Below the pieces are notes generated by a model. That model was not told where the DNA came from, did no database searches, and saw only the letters and a list, made by a program, of their open reading frames with translations. Positions 21,839 to 33,086 of a stretch of 64,000 bases of DNA are shown here, piece by piece; the first letter of the stretch is position 1, and each line of letters begins with the position of its first letter. The translations under genes were made by a program, and so were the position numbers. This DNA is from Corinectria fuckeliana. Lineage: Eukaryota; Ascomycota; Sordariomycetes; Hypocreales; Nectriaceae. The stretch spans positions 682,001-746,000 of the forward strand of contig WPDH01000074.1 of NCBI GenBank assembly GCA_019137255.1, given 5' to 3'.

Positions 21839-24800
21839 CTAGGGAATCGAAACGCCGCTATTGTTCCGGCTCGGCCCGCCGCCATGACCGGGACGCTTAG
21901 GCTTCTTGAAACAAGCGAACTCATTCTTGCTCGCGTCGCGGAGGCGCTTGAGGACGTTGCGCATCTCGGGCAGCTCGCTCTGCAGACGGGCGCGGGCCTC
22001 GTTGTCGGTGCGGCCGTCGAGCTCCTGGTAGATCTGGCCCTGGAGCTCCGAGGCGCGGTCGGTGGTGTAGTGGCTGAGGGTCTGGGCGACGAACTCGACG
22101 TCGAGGGTGGCCTGCATGAGGGCCTCGAGGGAGTAGCGCGGCCGGCGGCGGAAGGCCTCGAGGAGCTGGACCGACGTCTGCTCGAGGAGGAAGGAGAGGA
22201 CCTTGGGGGTGAGAGACGGAGCCGTCGTGGACACCTGGGAGTGGACGAGGACGAGGGAGAGGAGGGCCTCGTAGACGTAGGGCTTCGCGGTGCGGGCGCG
22301 CTGGCCCTGAGCTGGCGCCCAGTCGGGGGATGCGAGACCGGCTTGGATGACCTCGTGAAGATTCTCGATGGACTGCTTGGTGTAGGACTGGAAGAGGCGG
22401 TCGTCGATCTGGCCGAGGACATCTCGAATGGTCTTCGACTCGTCCGTCAGCTTCACGGAGAAGGCGTTCTCAAACTGGGAGTTGAGGCTTGGCACGACCT
22501 GTGAGCGCAGGGACTGAAGGTTGCTGAGGGTCATGAGCATCCGGATGTTCTGCATATTTGTTAGTACTGTGTTGAACTAGATTGTCGGCATGATACCCAC
22601 TCGATCACCAGCATCCAAGGTCCCCTTGCCCGACATATCAGGCGTGGCAGCCATTGCAAGCGAGCTGTCACTTTCAATCGACCAGTCGTCATCGGCCTTC
22701 TTCAGAGACCGCTCGGCGTTCTCCACCATGCCGCTCAAGGCTTTGTACAGGGTGGTGACATATTGGCTTCGCACCATCTGGAGCAGCTTAGTCGGAGGCG
22801 GCAGAACAATGTCACCTGCACCCGGCTTCGACATGGCATCGGAGATGTAGAGGATCTTCTGCATCCCCGAGAGCAGAGCTCCCTCGAAGGCTGCAAAGCT
22901 GGCAGGCATCCGTGTCACGTCGCCAAGCTCCACCGACCGCTGCCAGTCCTCTACGTACTTGATATTCTCGGCATCACGGTTCCACGCGGCGCAGAGAGCA
23001 GTGACACAGCGCTCCCGAGAGGCACCAACAAGAGTCCTGAGACCCTCCAAAACCTGGCTGTCCCCGGAGGCAACAGGGCCGATGCTAGCCATGTCGGACG
23101 CCCCAGAACCAACCAGGGCCAACATCTTGGAGAGATAATGCACGCCACTCATCGAGTTTGACCATGGAGGCCAGAAAGCGAGCTTTTCCCATGCCTCGCC
23201 CCTCTTAGGTGACGGTGAAGGCAAGTTGTTGGGATCAAAGTTGAAGCGAGGGTCTCGCACCGTTGGCGTCAAGTTGCCAGATATAGGCGTTGCTGGCACT
23301 GGCGTGTTGGGTGAAATGGGCATCGGCGAGAAGAGCAGTGAAATATCCTCTGGCGGCAGTTCGGTGAAAAAGGCAAAGACCTGCTCGCGTGTTATATCCA
23401 CCAACTCCACCGCTCCCTTCCGTAGCTCGTTGATGTTTTGCGGTGAGAGCTCGTGGTGATGTCGTGACTCCCCGCGATAGCCCGTTGGTAGGCTGGCTTG
23501 TGCCTTTCCGTTGATGAAGCTCTGGACCATCTGCCAGAACTCTACCACCTCACCAATGATGCCTTGAGACGACAGGAGATTGCTCAAGAAGGAGAGCATC
23601 TTCTCCCACAGCTCAATGACATCTGGTGTGTCGGTCGACAACGGCTTACCCTCAATCACTGGTCGACCCAGAGAGCGAAGGTGGTTCGCGATGGTGTGAG
23701 GACTGGGCTTCTCGCTGTTTGCCAGTCTCCGACGAAGCACCTCGATTTCCACCTTCGTGCGGTCCGAGGTTGTCTGAATTTTGCCCTTGAGGTAATCATA
23801 GCGGCTCAAGAGCCAGACCCAGATGGGGTTGTCGTCAGCGCCGAGCTCTAGGAGCAGGCCGATGAGCTCCATGTGCTGGTCCTGCGCACGCCCATTCATA
23901 GTCTCCGACTTGGAAACGGTATGAAGGTTGACCAGCCTCTTCCAGACATCCCGCTTGAAATTCCGAATTTGATTATCCACGTCATGCCACATCCGCCCTG
24001 CGATTACGAGCTGATAGAGCTGTGGCTCGGTCGGGTTGTTGTCTCCTAGTTCTTCTGCCAGCCTGCGAGCCTCATTGGCGATCTTCCTGGCGCGGCCGAA
24101 CTCCTCAACAAGCGACTCGTAATCTTTGCGCTTGATACTGTCAGCTACCGCCGTACTCATCTCGAAATAGTCCTTGAATCTTGTCAAGTGGTTGGACACT
24201 GTTTTGAGATGCTCCTCTTTCTCTCGTCCTCCAAGAGCAGGACCCCAGACATCCTCTGCCTTTGCCGAGACATCCAGCAGAGGGCCTTTGATGCCCAGCA
24301 CACCATACTCGCTCTCCTTGGTGAGAGCGTTTTTCTTGCGAGTGTCGGGCGCAGGCGAGTTCAGGGGGTTGTTCGCGCCCGTTCCGCTGATACTATTACG
24401 AAAACTGCTGCGGCTAGCATGCCGAGAATGGGTGCGTCCGGCATTGGGCGGCTCCGCTCCGCGATACTTCATTTCTTTATACACGTTGTCAATTGTGGCT
24501 TTGGCCTTGACGAATCGCTCAAAATTGGTCTCGACCAGGACCTTGAGGGAGGCGGACTTCTGGTCAATAGACTGCGAAAGGACATCCAGGCCGGTGACGA
24601 GGCTTCTGGTGTCAGCGGTGGAATGCACCTGCGACAGAAAGAGAGCTGGCGAGAAGGTTGTCGAGGAGAGAAGGAATCGATTGCCTGCAGGACACATGTG
24701 AGTTTGGCTGCAACCGACGAGGGCTTGCGTGTGGACATACGCAGTCGCAAATCATCTTGGACGGGCAGGCCAAGGTGCTTCAGGGTCCTCACGACACTGT

Positions 24801-25065
24801 CGGAGCTCCCCAGGGGATCAGGCTCATCTCTCTGCACCAAGTTGCCCACGCCTCCGGCACCAGCTTCGGACCCGGGTAAGACGCTCCGCCGGTCGCTAAC
24901 AGCTCTCTCCAGGGCCTGGTACCGAGACTTTCTCCGCTTGAGCTTGGTTCCCTCCTTCTCGCCGTCTTCTTCGGAGCCTTCGAGATCCTTCTCGGCCGGC
25001 CATTCAGCGGGGAAGGCTGTTGGGATTCCGTAGAAGTCGAGGATGGTGCGTTCGTAGTCGGCCAT
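21839..25065 (-). CDS. sec5: Exocyst complex subunit Sec5 (EXOC2)
   Basis: Exons (complement) 25065-24741, 24684-22601 and 22549-21839; 1,039 residues, normal for filamentous fungi. It starts MADYERTILDFYGIP, close to the usual Sec5 opening. A charged linker leads to the conserved block across exon 1/2: NRFLLSSTTFSPALFLSQVH, then GLDVLSQSIDQKSASLKVLV, NFERFVKAKATIDNVYKEMK and the YRGAE motif. Exon 3 gives NIRMLMTLSNLQSLRSQVVP and a helical C-terminal rod. Family knowledge: Sec5 is one of eight exocyst subunits that tether secretory vesicles at the plasma membrane during polarised tip growth and septation. The exon 2 donor is GTGGGT (phase 0), chosen because it joins DAGDR to NIRML in frame. 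The gene is divergent from GPI8, with 565 bp between the start codons. Confidence 0.93.
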
Positions 25066-25630
25066 GGTGTCGTCTACAATGGCCAGGAGGTGGGGGGACA
25101 ATCAGAGCAGAAGGCGCATGCTTGCCCTTCGTCGCGTCGAGTAGGGGATCAGCCCGGTAATTGCGGATATTATTCGGAGTCTTTGCAGTTGGCTCGGGGC
25201 CCAAAACGGCGCAAATCGAGAACGGGTTGCACGCGTTTCGAGCTGTGTCGTAATGGAGGTCGTCCTCGGCCGTTACCTTGAAGCTCAAGCATGTGGCTGG
25301 GAGCGCCGGAAGCACCTCGACAGCCAGGCGCAGGCATGGCCGACTGTGGCTGGTGGCTTAATTGGGATACCATCTGTGGCGCGTCTTATCTAATCTTAAT
25401 CTGGTGTTGACGTGACGCACGAATGTCGGATGCTTACATAGTACGACACCAACTCCATTCCCCATGCTCCATCATCACCGTTGTTCAGATTTGTCAACCC
25501 TCCCAGAGATTCATCTTAGCATCCCGTCGCAACGGTCGCAATTGACATGTCGCCCGTAGCATCAGGGCTATAGATTTCTGTCCGACAGTAACCCACGTTC
25601 CCTTCGATTGCCTCTCCGTTTCATCCAACC
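25066..25630. promoter_or_regulatory. Shared divergent promoter region, SEC5 / GPI8
   Basis: This 565-bp spacer separates two start codons pointing away from each other. No coding sequence is visible; transcription start sites cannot be placed from sequence. Confidence 0.5.
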
Positions 25631-26849
25631 ATGAACCTCTCCGTCGTTCGATTCCACGCCCTTGTGGCGGCGGCGCTTCTCGCAACTCTTACAGTCGCCG
25701 AACACACCAGCAACTGGGCTGTCCTCGTCTGCACGTCACGATTCTGGTTCAACTACCGCCATCTCGCCAACGTCCTCTCCATGTACCGTACCGTCAAGCG
25801 ACTCGGCATTCCCGACTCGCAGATCATCCTCATGCTCCCCGACGACATGGCTTGCAACCCGCGCAACGCCTTCCCCGGTACCGTCTACAGCAACTCCGAT
25901 CGCGCCGTTGATCTGTACGGCGACAACATCGAGGTCGACTATCGTGGCTACGAGGTGACCGTTGAGAACTTCATTCGCCTCTTAACGGACCGCGTCGGCG
26001 CCGAGATGCCCAGGAGCAAGCGGCTCCTCACCGACGACAGGAGCAATATTCTGGTATACATGACTGGTCACGGCGGAAACGAGTTCCTCAAGTTCCAGGA
26101 TGCTGAGGAGATTGGCGCATTTGATCTTGCGGATGCCTTTGAGCAAATGTGGGAGAAGAAGAGGTGGGTGGAACGGCCGTCCTCCGGCTCACGTTCTTGT
26201 GTTAATAATTACCAGGTACCACGAGATCTTATTCATGATCGATACCTGCCAGGCAAACACCATGTACAGCAGGCTTTACTCTCCCAATATCCTCGCCACC
26301 GGATCTTCTGAGCTCGATCAGTCGTCCTACTCCCACCACGCCGATAATGACGTTGGTGTTGCTGTCATCGACCGCTATACATACTACAACCTAGAGTACC
26401 TGGAGACCCAGGTCAAGGATCTCGGCAGCCGAAAGACTGTCGGCGACTTGTTCGACAGCTATGACTATGAGAAGATTCACTCGAATCCTGGTGTTCGGTA
26501 CGATCTCTTCCCCGGCGGCGCCGACTCGGCTCGTAGCCGCTTGATCACCGATTTCTTCGGCAACATCCAGAATGTAGAGGTTGACCGCACCAACAACGTG
26601 ACTCTCGAAGAAGACCTGCTTGAGCTAAGCAAGAAGATCGCTCGGCTACGGCAGAAGGAGGTCGAGGAGGATGCATCTCAAAATGAGCACGCTAGTATTC
26701 CCGCCAGCGTTCCAACCGAGGCACCTAAGAAGGTCCAGAAGGCCAAGGCACTCACTGATGACAATTGGTGGACGAAAAAGGTAGTTGGTGCTACCGCTTT
26801 GGCTGGATGTGCTCTTCTTTGGGGTCTCGGATCGTTCCTGGAGGGCTGA
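25631..26849 (+). CDS. gpi8: GPI-anchor transamidase catalytic subunit Gpi8 (PIG-K)
   Basis: Exons 25631-26163 and 26216-26849; 388 residues. A signal peptide (about 1-23) precedes the caspase-like C13 peptidase domain, with SNWAVLVCTSRFWFNYRH, LPDDMACNPRN and FPGTVYSN. The catalytic histidine is H147 in YMTGHGGNEF. The catalytic cysteine is C189 in FMIDTCQANTMY, right after the exon junction; both are intact. The last ~20 residues form a membrane anchor, as in fungal Gpi8. Family knowledge: within the GPI transamidase complex (Gaa1, Gpi16, Gpi17, Gab1) in the ER it cleaves C-terminal signal peptides and attaches GPI anchors. This is essential for many fungal wall proteins. The intron has donor GTGGGT and joins KKR to YHEIL. 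Confidence 0.96.
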
Positions 26850-27687
26850 GCTTGGAGCATCTGGAGTTACTTTTACTATTTCAACGGAGAAGGCGTTCAT
26901 TTTGGGCGGAGAAGTATCCAGCGGGCGTTGGGGTCCGCGTTAGGAGCCCTGTCTGTAACATAATAGCTACAAATCTACCATGCTCTTTAATGAAGCGATT
27001 AATGCAGACACGAAGCTCTACGATGAATCAGCCTCTGAAACCACCAATGCCTTTGTTAGCTTGGGGTTGTGGGACTGAAGCCCACAGCGGTCTTACTCCT
27101 TGAAGGCTTGGTCCTTGAAGGATTAGTCGGCAAGGACATACATAATTACAGCACTTTAAACACTATTAAGGACACAGGGATTCTATGCCTCTAAAGGCGG
27201 CAATGATATCACTTCTAACAGCTTTTCAGAGGTAGCTTTTCCGTGCAACTATCGGTGCCTTTTCTACCGAACGAAATTGAGCGATACGCCGAGGGCTGGG
27301 TTAATGATACGGACTCAAAGCTTACAGAACATCGAAGAGCTTCTACTTGTCGCTGAACAATCGGATGTAGCCCTCTTTCCCCGTCTAAGTTATATACCCA
27401 TCCATACTAGATGTTTTGCAAACTACGTAGTTCTCGCGTTCCAAATTCCTGCGTTTCTGCACTCACGCACGACGTCTTAGTCAGCACATATCGCGTTAAC
27501 GTGCGCTCGACTTCTGAGCTTCGCTTTTCAACTATCATCGCGCCAATTTCCCTTTTCCTTTCTCGCCCAAACCACAAATTTGGAGTTATATTAGCACCCA
27601 GTTAGCACTGCAAGCTAGAAATATGTCCTCATTCGTTGGCAGGTAGCGGCACTGTTTTACGGTTGAGAAAACAGCCAAGTTTTCAAG
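26850..27687. other. Intergenic region, possibly degenerate sequence
   Basis: About 840 bp, AT-richer than its neighbours. A short direct repeat (CCTTGAAGG twice near 27100-27120) is present. It has the look of decayed sequence, but I recognise no element or gene in it. Confidence 0.35.
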
Positions 27688-30127
27688 ATGGACAAATCTA
27701 AGGTATGACGTCGGCCAGCATTCGACCAGCATTCGAATACCACTGTTGTGCTTTTTCTGTCCTCAATTCGTTCAATTTGATTCTCCAAGCGTCAGGAAAC
27801 CGCTGACATGGTATCCAACGTCACAGACGCGTCCCCTTAAGACCATCCATCTCAAGTCGCGTCCACTTACAACTCATGCTCTCGCATGGTCTTGCGACGC
27901 TGAGTTGGCCGTCGCTACAGATGATACCATCTACGTCTTCTTGCCGGAGTACCCGAAATACACTGATCGCGATGAGGCTGCGGAGGAGGAGCTGCACCAG
28001 TTCTCACTGTCGTTGCGGGCAACAGGTTTGATCCGACCTGACCCGACGATCAATGCGCAGCTGTGCTCTTTTGCAGGCGTCAAAGTCGCAACACCCCGTA
28101 CGACTGAGGAGAACTGGTTCACGGGTGTGGGCAGTGGGCTCGTCACGAGTTCTGGGGCATCAGTCTGCCAGATCATCAGGTTGGAGTGGTCGCCCAACGG
28201 GCTAGGGTGCAATTTGCGGCCCATCCTGACTGCTATGTCGACAAACGGAGCTATCATTGCACTCGGGGAGCACGTTGACCGACAGTCGACTGTGATAACA
28301 GGTATGCGCACGCGCGGCTTCAAGGCGTGGAAGACGTTGTGGGGGTTGGGAGCACAACTGCCACTGCCAGATTCAAGCGCAGAAGAAGGCTACCGGAATA
28401 TGAATGAGCGTATCAAAGCCTTCTCGTGGGCCAAAGAGGTCTCTAGTGGTAGGTCCCTTCTTGCATATTGCAACGATGCGGATGAGATTGCCATCATGGG
28501 TGTCCAGCTCTTCTCTCGGCCGAAGCCTTCAGACCCGACATCCGAGGAGTCCGTTTGGGACATCCAAGAAGTCGCTCGATTTGACGGACGAGGACGGCAC
28601 ACCAAAGAAGACGTGAGTTTCAGCTGAATAGACCTGCTGTACGGCCCCTGATTTTTCTTAGGCTACGGATATCACAGATCCGGATTTCGTCCCTTATGGA
28701 AGCGCCTTCTCGTTGAGATGGAGTCCTTGGCTTGTTAGCGAGGGCAAAAGAACAGCAATTCTGGCCTATTCCGCAAAGAACCATGTCGGGTTTCGTCGAA
28801 TCATGATCCTGGGGGACTGGGTTAAGGGCCAGCCACCCCAAATCAAGGTCGAAGAGACGGATACGACGACCATATGCACATTCCTGTCGACCGATGCGTT
28901 CATTGAGTGGGAAGACAGTGTATGTTGGCCTTCTAGCGGTGTTCTGAACACAACTAACAAATCGCAGATCTGCGTGGAAGATGATAAACCGGTGGCTAGA
29001 GGAGTCATCGGGACTCCCTTCGATGTGAAGTCATTTCAGGTTTCGCTCTCTGATCCACCTAAAGAGTCTGAAGAGCCACATTATACTTGGGAATGCTCAA
29101 CTACATATTCCAATGAAGAAGAAAGCCTCTCAACAAACCCAATCACTGGTGAACAGCCTTTGCGAAATACATTGCTAACGCGAGCTGACATTTTCGCTCA
29201 GGACTTGTAATACACCGACTTGATCAATCGACTAAAGCCACAACCCCGCATTACTCGCTCGTCAGACTATCTGCGACAGCAAGCAACCATGACTGGTATC
29301 AGACCAATCTCCCGGACACAGGGGGTAGTCCGCCTCAGTGGGCTGGGAAGATAAGGAAGCTCACGACTCGGCTCGTCTCACGTGCATCTGCCCTGGAGGG
29401 TCTGGACTCGGACTCGGACGACTCCGAGGATGAGATGATGGAAGAAGACGGGTCGAAGCTGCAGGTACCCCAATCGAGGTTCCGTATTTGGGGTATGGCG
29501 GCCTCCCCGGGCGGTGGCTCGACGGCGGTTCTCGTATCTCAGTACAGCACCCAGCACCCAGAGCGCCGGGCCACTTCCAAGCTGCTTTTTGGGTGGCCGG
29601 GCCGAACAGGGGAGCACTACAATGTGCAGGGCCCATCAGCGAGGCCGTCAGAAGACTTGACGACGGAAGGTCAGCTTTGGGAATGGATGTACGGCGATGG
29701 CCTCGAGGTGCCGGGGACGACTGTTGAGAGCAAGACGAGCGCAGAAGTTCGCGAGTCACCGCTCCGGGAGCAGTTCAAGGGGGTGATTGAAAAGCAACGA
29801 TGTGTGTTTTGCGATTCGACGCTGCAGCACGAGGGCCACGAGGTGATTTGTGAGAACGGACATTCATTTGGTAAGTCCGGAAGTCCTATAGCCATTTTCT
29901 ATCCCCTGCCCCCGTCCGCTTGACTGACTGCCCCCTCAGCTCGATGTGCCTCGACTGGTTTGGCCATCATAGGGCCAGACATATCGCGCATCTGCGCCGT
30001 GTGTGAGCTACGGTGTCTCAAAGTTGCAGAACTGGCGAGGATTGCGGAGGAACACATTGGTGCTGGGACGAAGATTGAGTCATCTGGTGAAGCCTGCGGA
30101 GGATGCGGGGGAAAGTTTGTGGCTTAG
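27688..30127 (+). CDS. TFIIIC 90-kDa-type subunit (TFIIIC_delta with C-terminal TFIIIC zinc finger; Sfc9-like)
   Basis: Exons 27688-27702, 27827-28612, 28662-28919, 28968-29148, 29202-29870 and 29940-30127; 698 residues. The start is MDKSK spliced to TRPLKTIHL, using a GCTGAC branch before 27826. The N-terminal half reads as a WD-like beta-propeller typical of TFIIIC_delta: THALAWSCDAELAVATDDTI, then IYVFLPEYPKY, LEWSPNGLGCNLRPILTA and RWSPWLVSEGKR. The C-terminal domain is the TFIIIC zinc finger: CVFC, then CENGHSF/ARCASTG across the last intron, ICAVCELRC and CGGCGG. Family knowledge: TFIIIC binds tRNA-gene A/B boxes and recruits TFIIIB for RNA polymerase III. Intron 3 (28920-28967, 48 nt) is in frame with no stop, so retained transcripts would add 16 residues. 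The tiny first exon is the least certain boundary. Confidence 0.82.
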
Positions 30128-30658
30128 TGTTCACGGTTGGAATACGAGAGTGGGCATGGTTGAAGGTGTGTTCTCCTGATTTCGTTGTGAACCTGCGGAG
30201 TAAGTTAACGGCCAGTCCCGCAGTATTATGAATCTACTCCCAGGTTGCTTCCATCCAACGGTCAGATGCGCGCGGCAAACCAGCGAATAAAGGCGCGTGC
30301 CATCAGCCCAGTCACCCCAGTGGCACGCAGTAAAGCTCAGTGGGCGACACAGCAGCGTCGGCGCTATCTTGGGCGCTAGGCTGCCGACGTTACAGGGGTC
30401 TCCGGGGGGGGGGGGGGGATGCACGCCCGGGCTTCAAGGTCGAGCATGGTCCTCGATGTTTCCTGTGAATCTTGCCTCTCACATCTACACCCCAGCTTCA
30501 CGTTTATATATTCACAGTATTTCGACGAACACGCATCAGCCGCCTACTCCACGCTTTCCCCCTTCGCCCCCCTGTGACGCCGCTGATACAGTTCATCTTG
30601 TCAAGCGGCTAGGCCGGGCGCGCCTATTCAGCTCCCACCTGCGCCATACCCATCCCTC
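30128..30658. promoter_or_regulatory. Intergenic region with 15-nt poly(G) tract
   Basis: About 530 bp upstream of the BTB gene. It has an uninterrupted run of 15 guanines (30404-30418) right after a TACAGGGGTC word that also occurs at 9060. Otherwise I see nothing. Confidence 0.45.
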
Positions 30659-32037
30659 ATGCCCTCTACGCGCGCTGACGGCGCCACAAAGGCGGATCAT
30701 GACTGCTTCGAAGAGTGCGTTGCTCCTCCAGCCTCATCCATAAGTGTGTTGCCCTGTGCCGCCAGCTGACCTTTGTCGTGTGGTGGTTGCAAAGGTCCCT
30801 GGCCTCCAAGCCCTTCCTTTTTGTCATCGGCGAGCAGCGCAAGGAGTTTCACGTGCACAAGGAGCTCGTCGGCCAGCTGTCGCCTGCCCTCAACACGCTC
30901 GTCAATGGCCGTATGAAGGAGGCGAGCGAGGGGCGTGTCGAATGGCCGGATCTGGACGTCGACACCTTTGTGCGCTTCGCAAAGTATGCGTACTCGCGTG
31001 ACTACACCGAGGCCGAGCCTGAGTACCTGCTCGCGCAAACTCCTGAGAATGGTAACGCCGAGATGGAGGAGACGGGGGAGCAGGAGGAGCAGGAAGGTCA
31101 AGAGGATCAGGACTTGGAGCCACAAGCTGTAGACTTGATCGACGAACAGGGCGAGCAGGATGAAGCGTCTTCTTCCGGGGGCGAGGATGACGAAGTGGAC
31201 TCGTCTATGAGTGACGACGATAGTGACGACGATCTCTTGGACGACGACGACGACGACGACGAAGATGACGAAGTTGATGACGAAGTTGATGGCGAAGGCC
31301 GTGAAGGCGAACCAGACTACGACGATGCTCCCGAGTATAGCAGCGAGGAGGATGCCCGATCTGCCACCGGGGTCTCGTCCACGCTGAGCAACGGCCAAGC
31401 CAGCGATACCTCCAACCACCTCCCGTACTCCATCAGAAGCTACTTGAACAATTGGGAATTTCACTTCCACACCACCGCCATCATCATCCGCGCCCGAGAG
31501 AACAACATGCTTGGTCAGGGCTACCCGCAGAAGCGCCGCCGCGTCGACACCAGCGAGTGGCGCAACGCGTCCCGCATCAACACCAAGTGCGACGCCATGC
31601 AGCGCTTCGAGATGCTCCGGATCCCCCTCCCCGCGGCTCCCACCGCCCACGCCGAGGCCGCAGCGGCTGGATGGCGGCCCCGGCCCAACGTCGACCCGTA
31701 CGAGTCCTACCGCCCCGTCTTCCTCAGCCACGCACGCCTCTACGTCCTCGCCGACAAGTACGGCGTCGAAGACCTCAAGGCCCTAACGCTGCACCGCCTG
31801 CACCGCTCCCTGGTCCACTTCCTCATCTTCCCCGAGCGCGTCCCGGACATTGTCGCCCTCATTCACATCATCTACGACAACACGGTCGACGAGGATTTAG
31901 CCCGCAGGGCCATCGTCCTGTTTTTCTGCTGCGTCGCCGAGCACGTGAGGGACTGTGAAGAGTTCCGCGCTGCGCTGCGCTGCGAGGGCGAATTTGCGGA
32001 TGACTTGTTCCGGGAGATGACGAGTCGGTTGGTCTGA
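30659..32037 (+). CDS. BTB/POZ domain protein with acidic low-complexity region
   Basis: Exons 30659-30714 and 30795-32037; 432 residues. Of the nearby ATGs only 30659 splices in frame through donor 30715 and acceptor 30794 (branch GCTGAC). It gives MPSTRADGATKADHDCFE joined to SLASKPFLFVIGEQRKEF. That is the usual start of the fungal BTB family: SLASKPFxFxIG, a KEFHVHKELV strand-helix, LNTLVNGRMKEA and DTFVRFAKYAYSRDY. A Glu/Asp-rich stretch with a poly-Asp run lies in the middle (encoded by GAC repeats at about 31240-31270). The C-terminal BACK-like helices include YVLADKYGVEDLKALTLHRL. Family knowledge: BTB domains mediate dimerisation or Cul3 ligase contact. No catalytic domain is seen and the partner is unknown. 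Confidence 0.85.
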
Positions 32038-32333
32038 AAAAGGAAGAAGACAAAGTAATGTTACGGAAACAAAAGCACCGAGGTCAGAAAGCGTGGCGTT
32101 TGGGGTATTAGTCTAGACTACGTCGTAGACTACATGACAGAATTTTTGGGAAAAGGGCCGTCGTCATATCAAGGGGTCGACGTGATGAATCATTCTTGTG
32201 TATAACAGCAGAAGGAGCGGTGACTTCAACAAATGCCAATAAAAGGGTACTTTGCATTTGCATCGTCACTTGAACGTAAGATATCTCTGTTGATTGCCTT
32301 CTACTAATAGTGCCTAGGTACGTGACACAGGCT

Positions 32334-33086
32334 TCACTGGGCTGGACGAGGAATGTGCTTTGGCATTGACTCGCCCCAGTCCCCGACGGCAACTCGCGTC
32401 CCATGGTGAAACCCACAGATCAACCGCCCGTCGTGGGGTTTGACGGTAAGCGCCTGGGTTGCTATTTATGGCTCGTCAGTTGGATGTTCGAGGCTCCATC
32501 ACGAAGCAGGTGGTAACAGGTAACAGGGAAAATGTAGCCCACTCACCGTCAGCGAACCTTGCATACGTCGGTGTGAAGTTCCCGGCCTTGTTGAGACACG
32601 CGCCAGCAAAGAAGATGTCGTTTTCGGCGTCGGTGTCGTTGCCTCCTCGCTGGTACAGCTGGAAGTTGGAGCAGGAGTCGTCGAAGTAGTACGAGGAGCT
32701 GTGGTTTTGTTTTCGTCTCTTGGTTAGCGAGGTGCCCCGTCTCCATCTCCCAGCTTGAGCTATACGTACGGCCGAGACGCAACCTTGAGCTGGCCGTCTA
32801 CGTTGTCGAAGCACCAGTTGAGGTTCAGCTCGGACAGGAACCGCGTCCTGTTGTCGGCGACGCAGAAGCCGCTCAAGGCCAGCTCGCCGGAGCGGCCCGC
32901 GCCGAGGAGCTGCAGGCCGTCGCACGTGCCGTTGAAGGCCGGGGAGGTCGGGTCGTATGGCGTGAGGGAGTCGTCGGGGGCGATGGCCCGCGAGTACATG
33001 CCGATGAGGTCGGAGCCGCGGCCGGGCCAGGAGGAGGCGGCGGCGGCGGCGGCTACCGTGGTGAGGAGCATGGCTTGGAGGAGCAT
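32334..33086 (-). CDS. Secreted cyanovirin-N homology (CVNH)-like protein
   Basis: Exons (complement) 33086-32770, 32698-32547 and 32461-32334; 198 residues. The start MLLQAMLLTTVAAAAAASSW is a good signal peptide. Two tandem repeats with the CVNH pattern follow. Repeat 1 has CDGLQLLG, LALSGFCV and LSELNLNWCFDNVDGQLK. Repeat 2 has FDDSCSNFQLY, IFFAGACLNKAGNF and ALTVKPHDGRLICGF. The pattern (Cys-x-Leu, Leu-x-x-x-Cys, Leu-Asn-x-Cys-x-x-Asn-x-Asp-Gly-x-Leu) is that of fungal CVNH lectins, which bind high-mannose glycans. Sugar binding is inferred only from the fold. Both introns interrupt repeat boundaries, phases 2 and 1. No GPI site or second domain is seen. It could also be an unrelated cysteine-rich secreted protein. 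Confidence 0.72.

Noticed and set aside
26850..27687. Possible degenerate transposon
   Set aside because: Composition is AT-rich and looks decayed, but I found no terminal repeats, target-site duplication or recognisable coding remnant.
30697..31731. 344-codon frame antisense to the BTB gene
   Set aside because: It arises opposite the acidic repeat region; Val/Leu/Ile-rich runs mirror GAC/GAG codons. No independent support.
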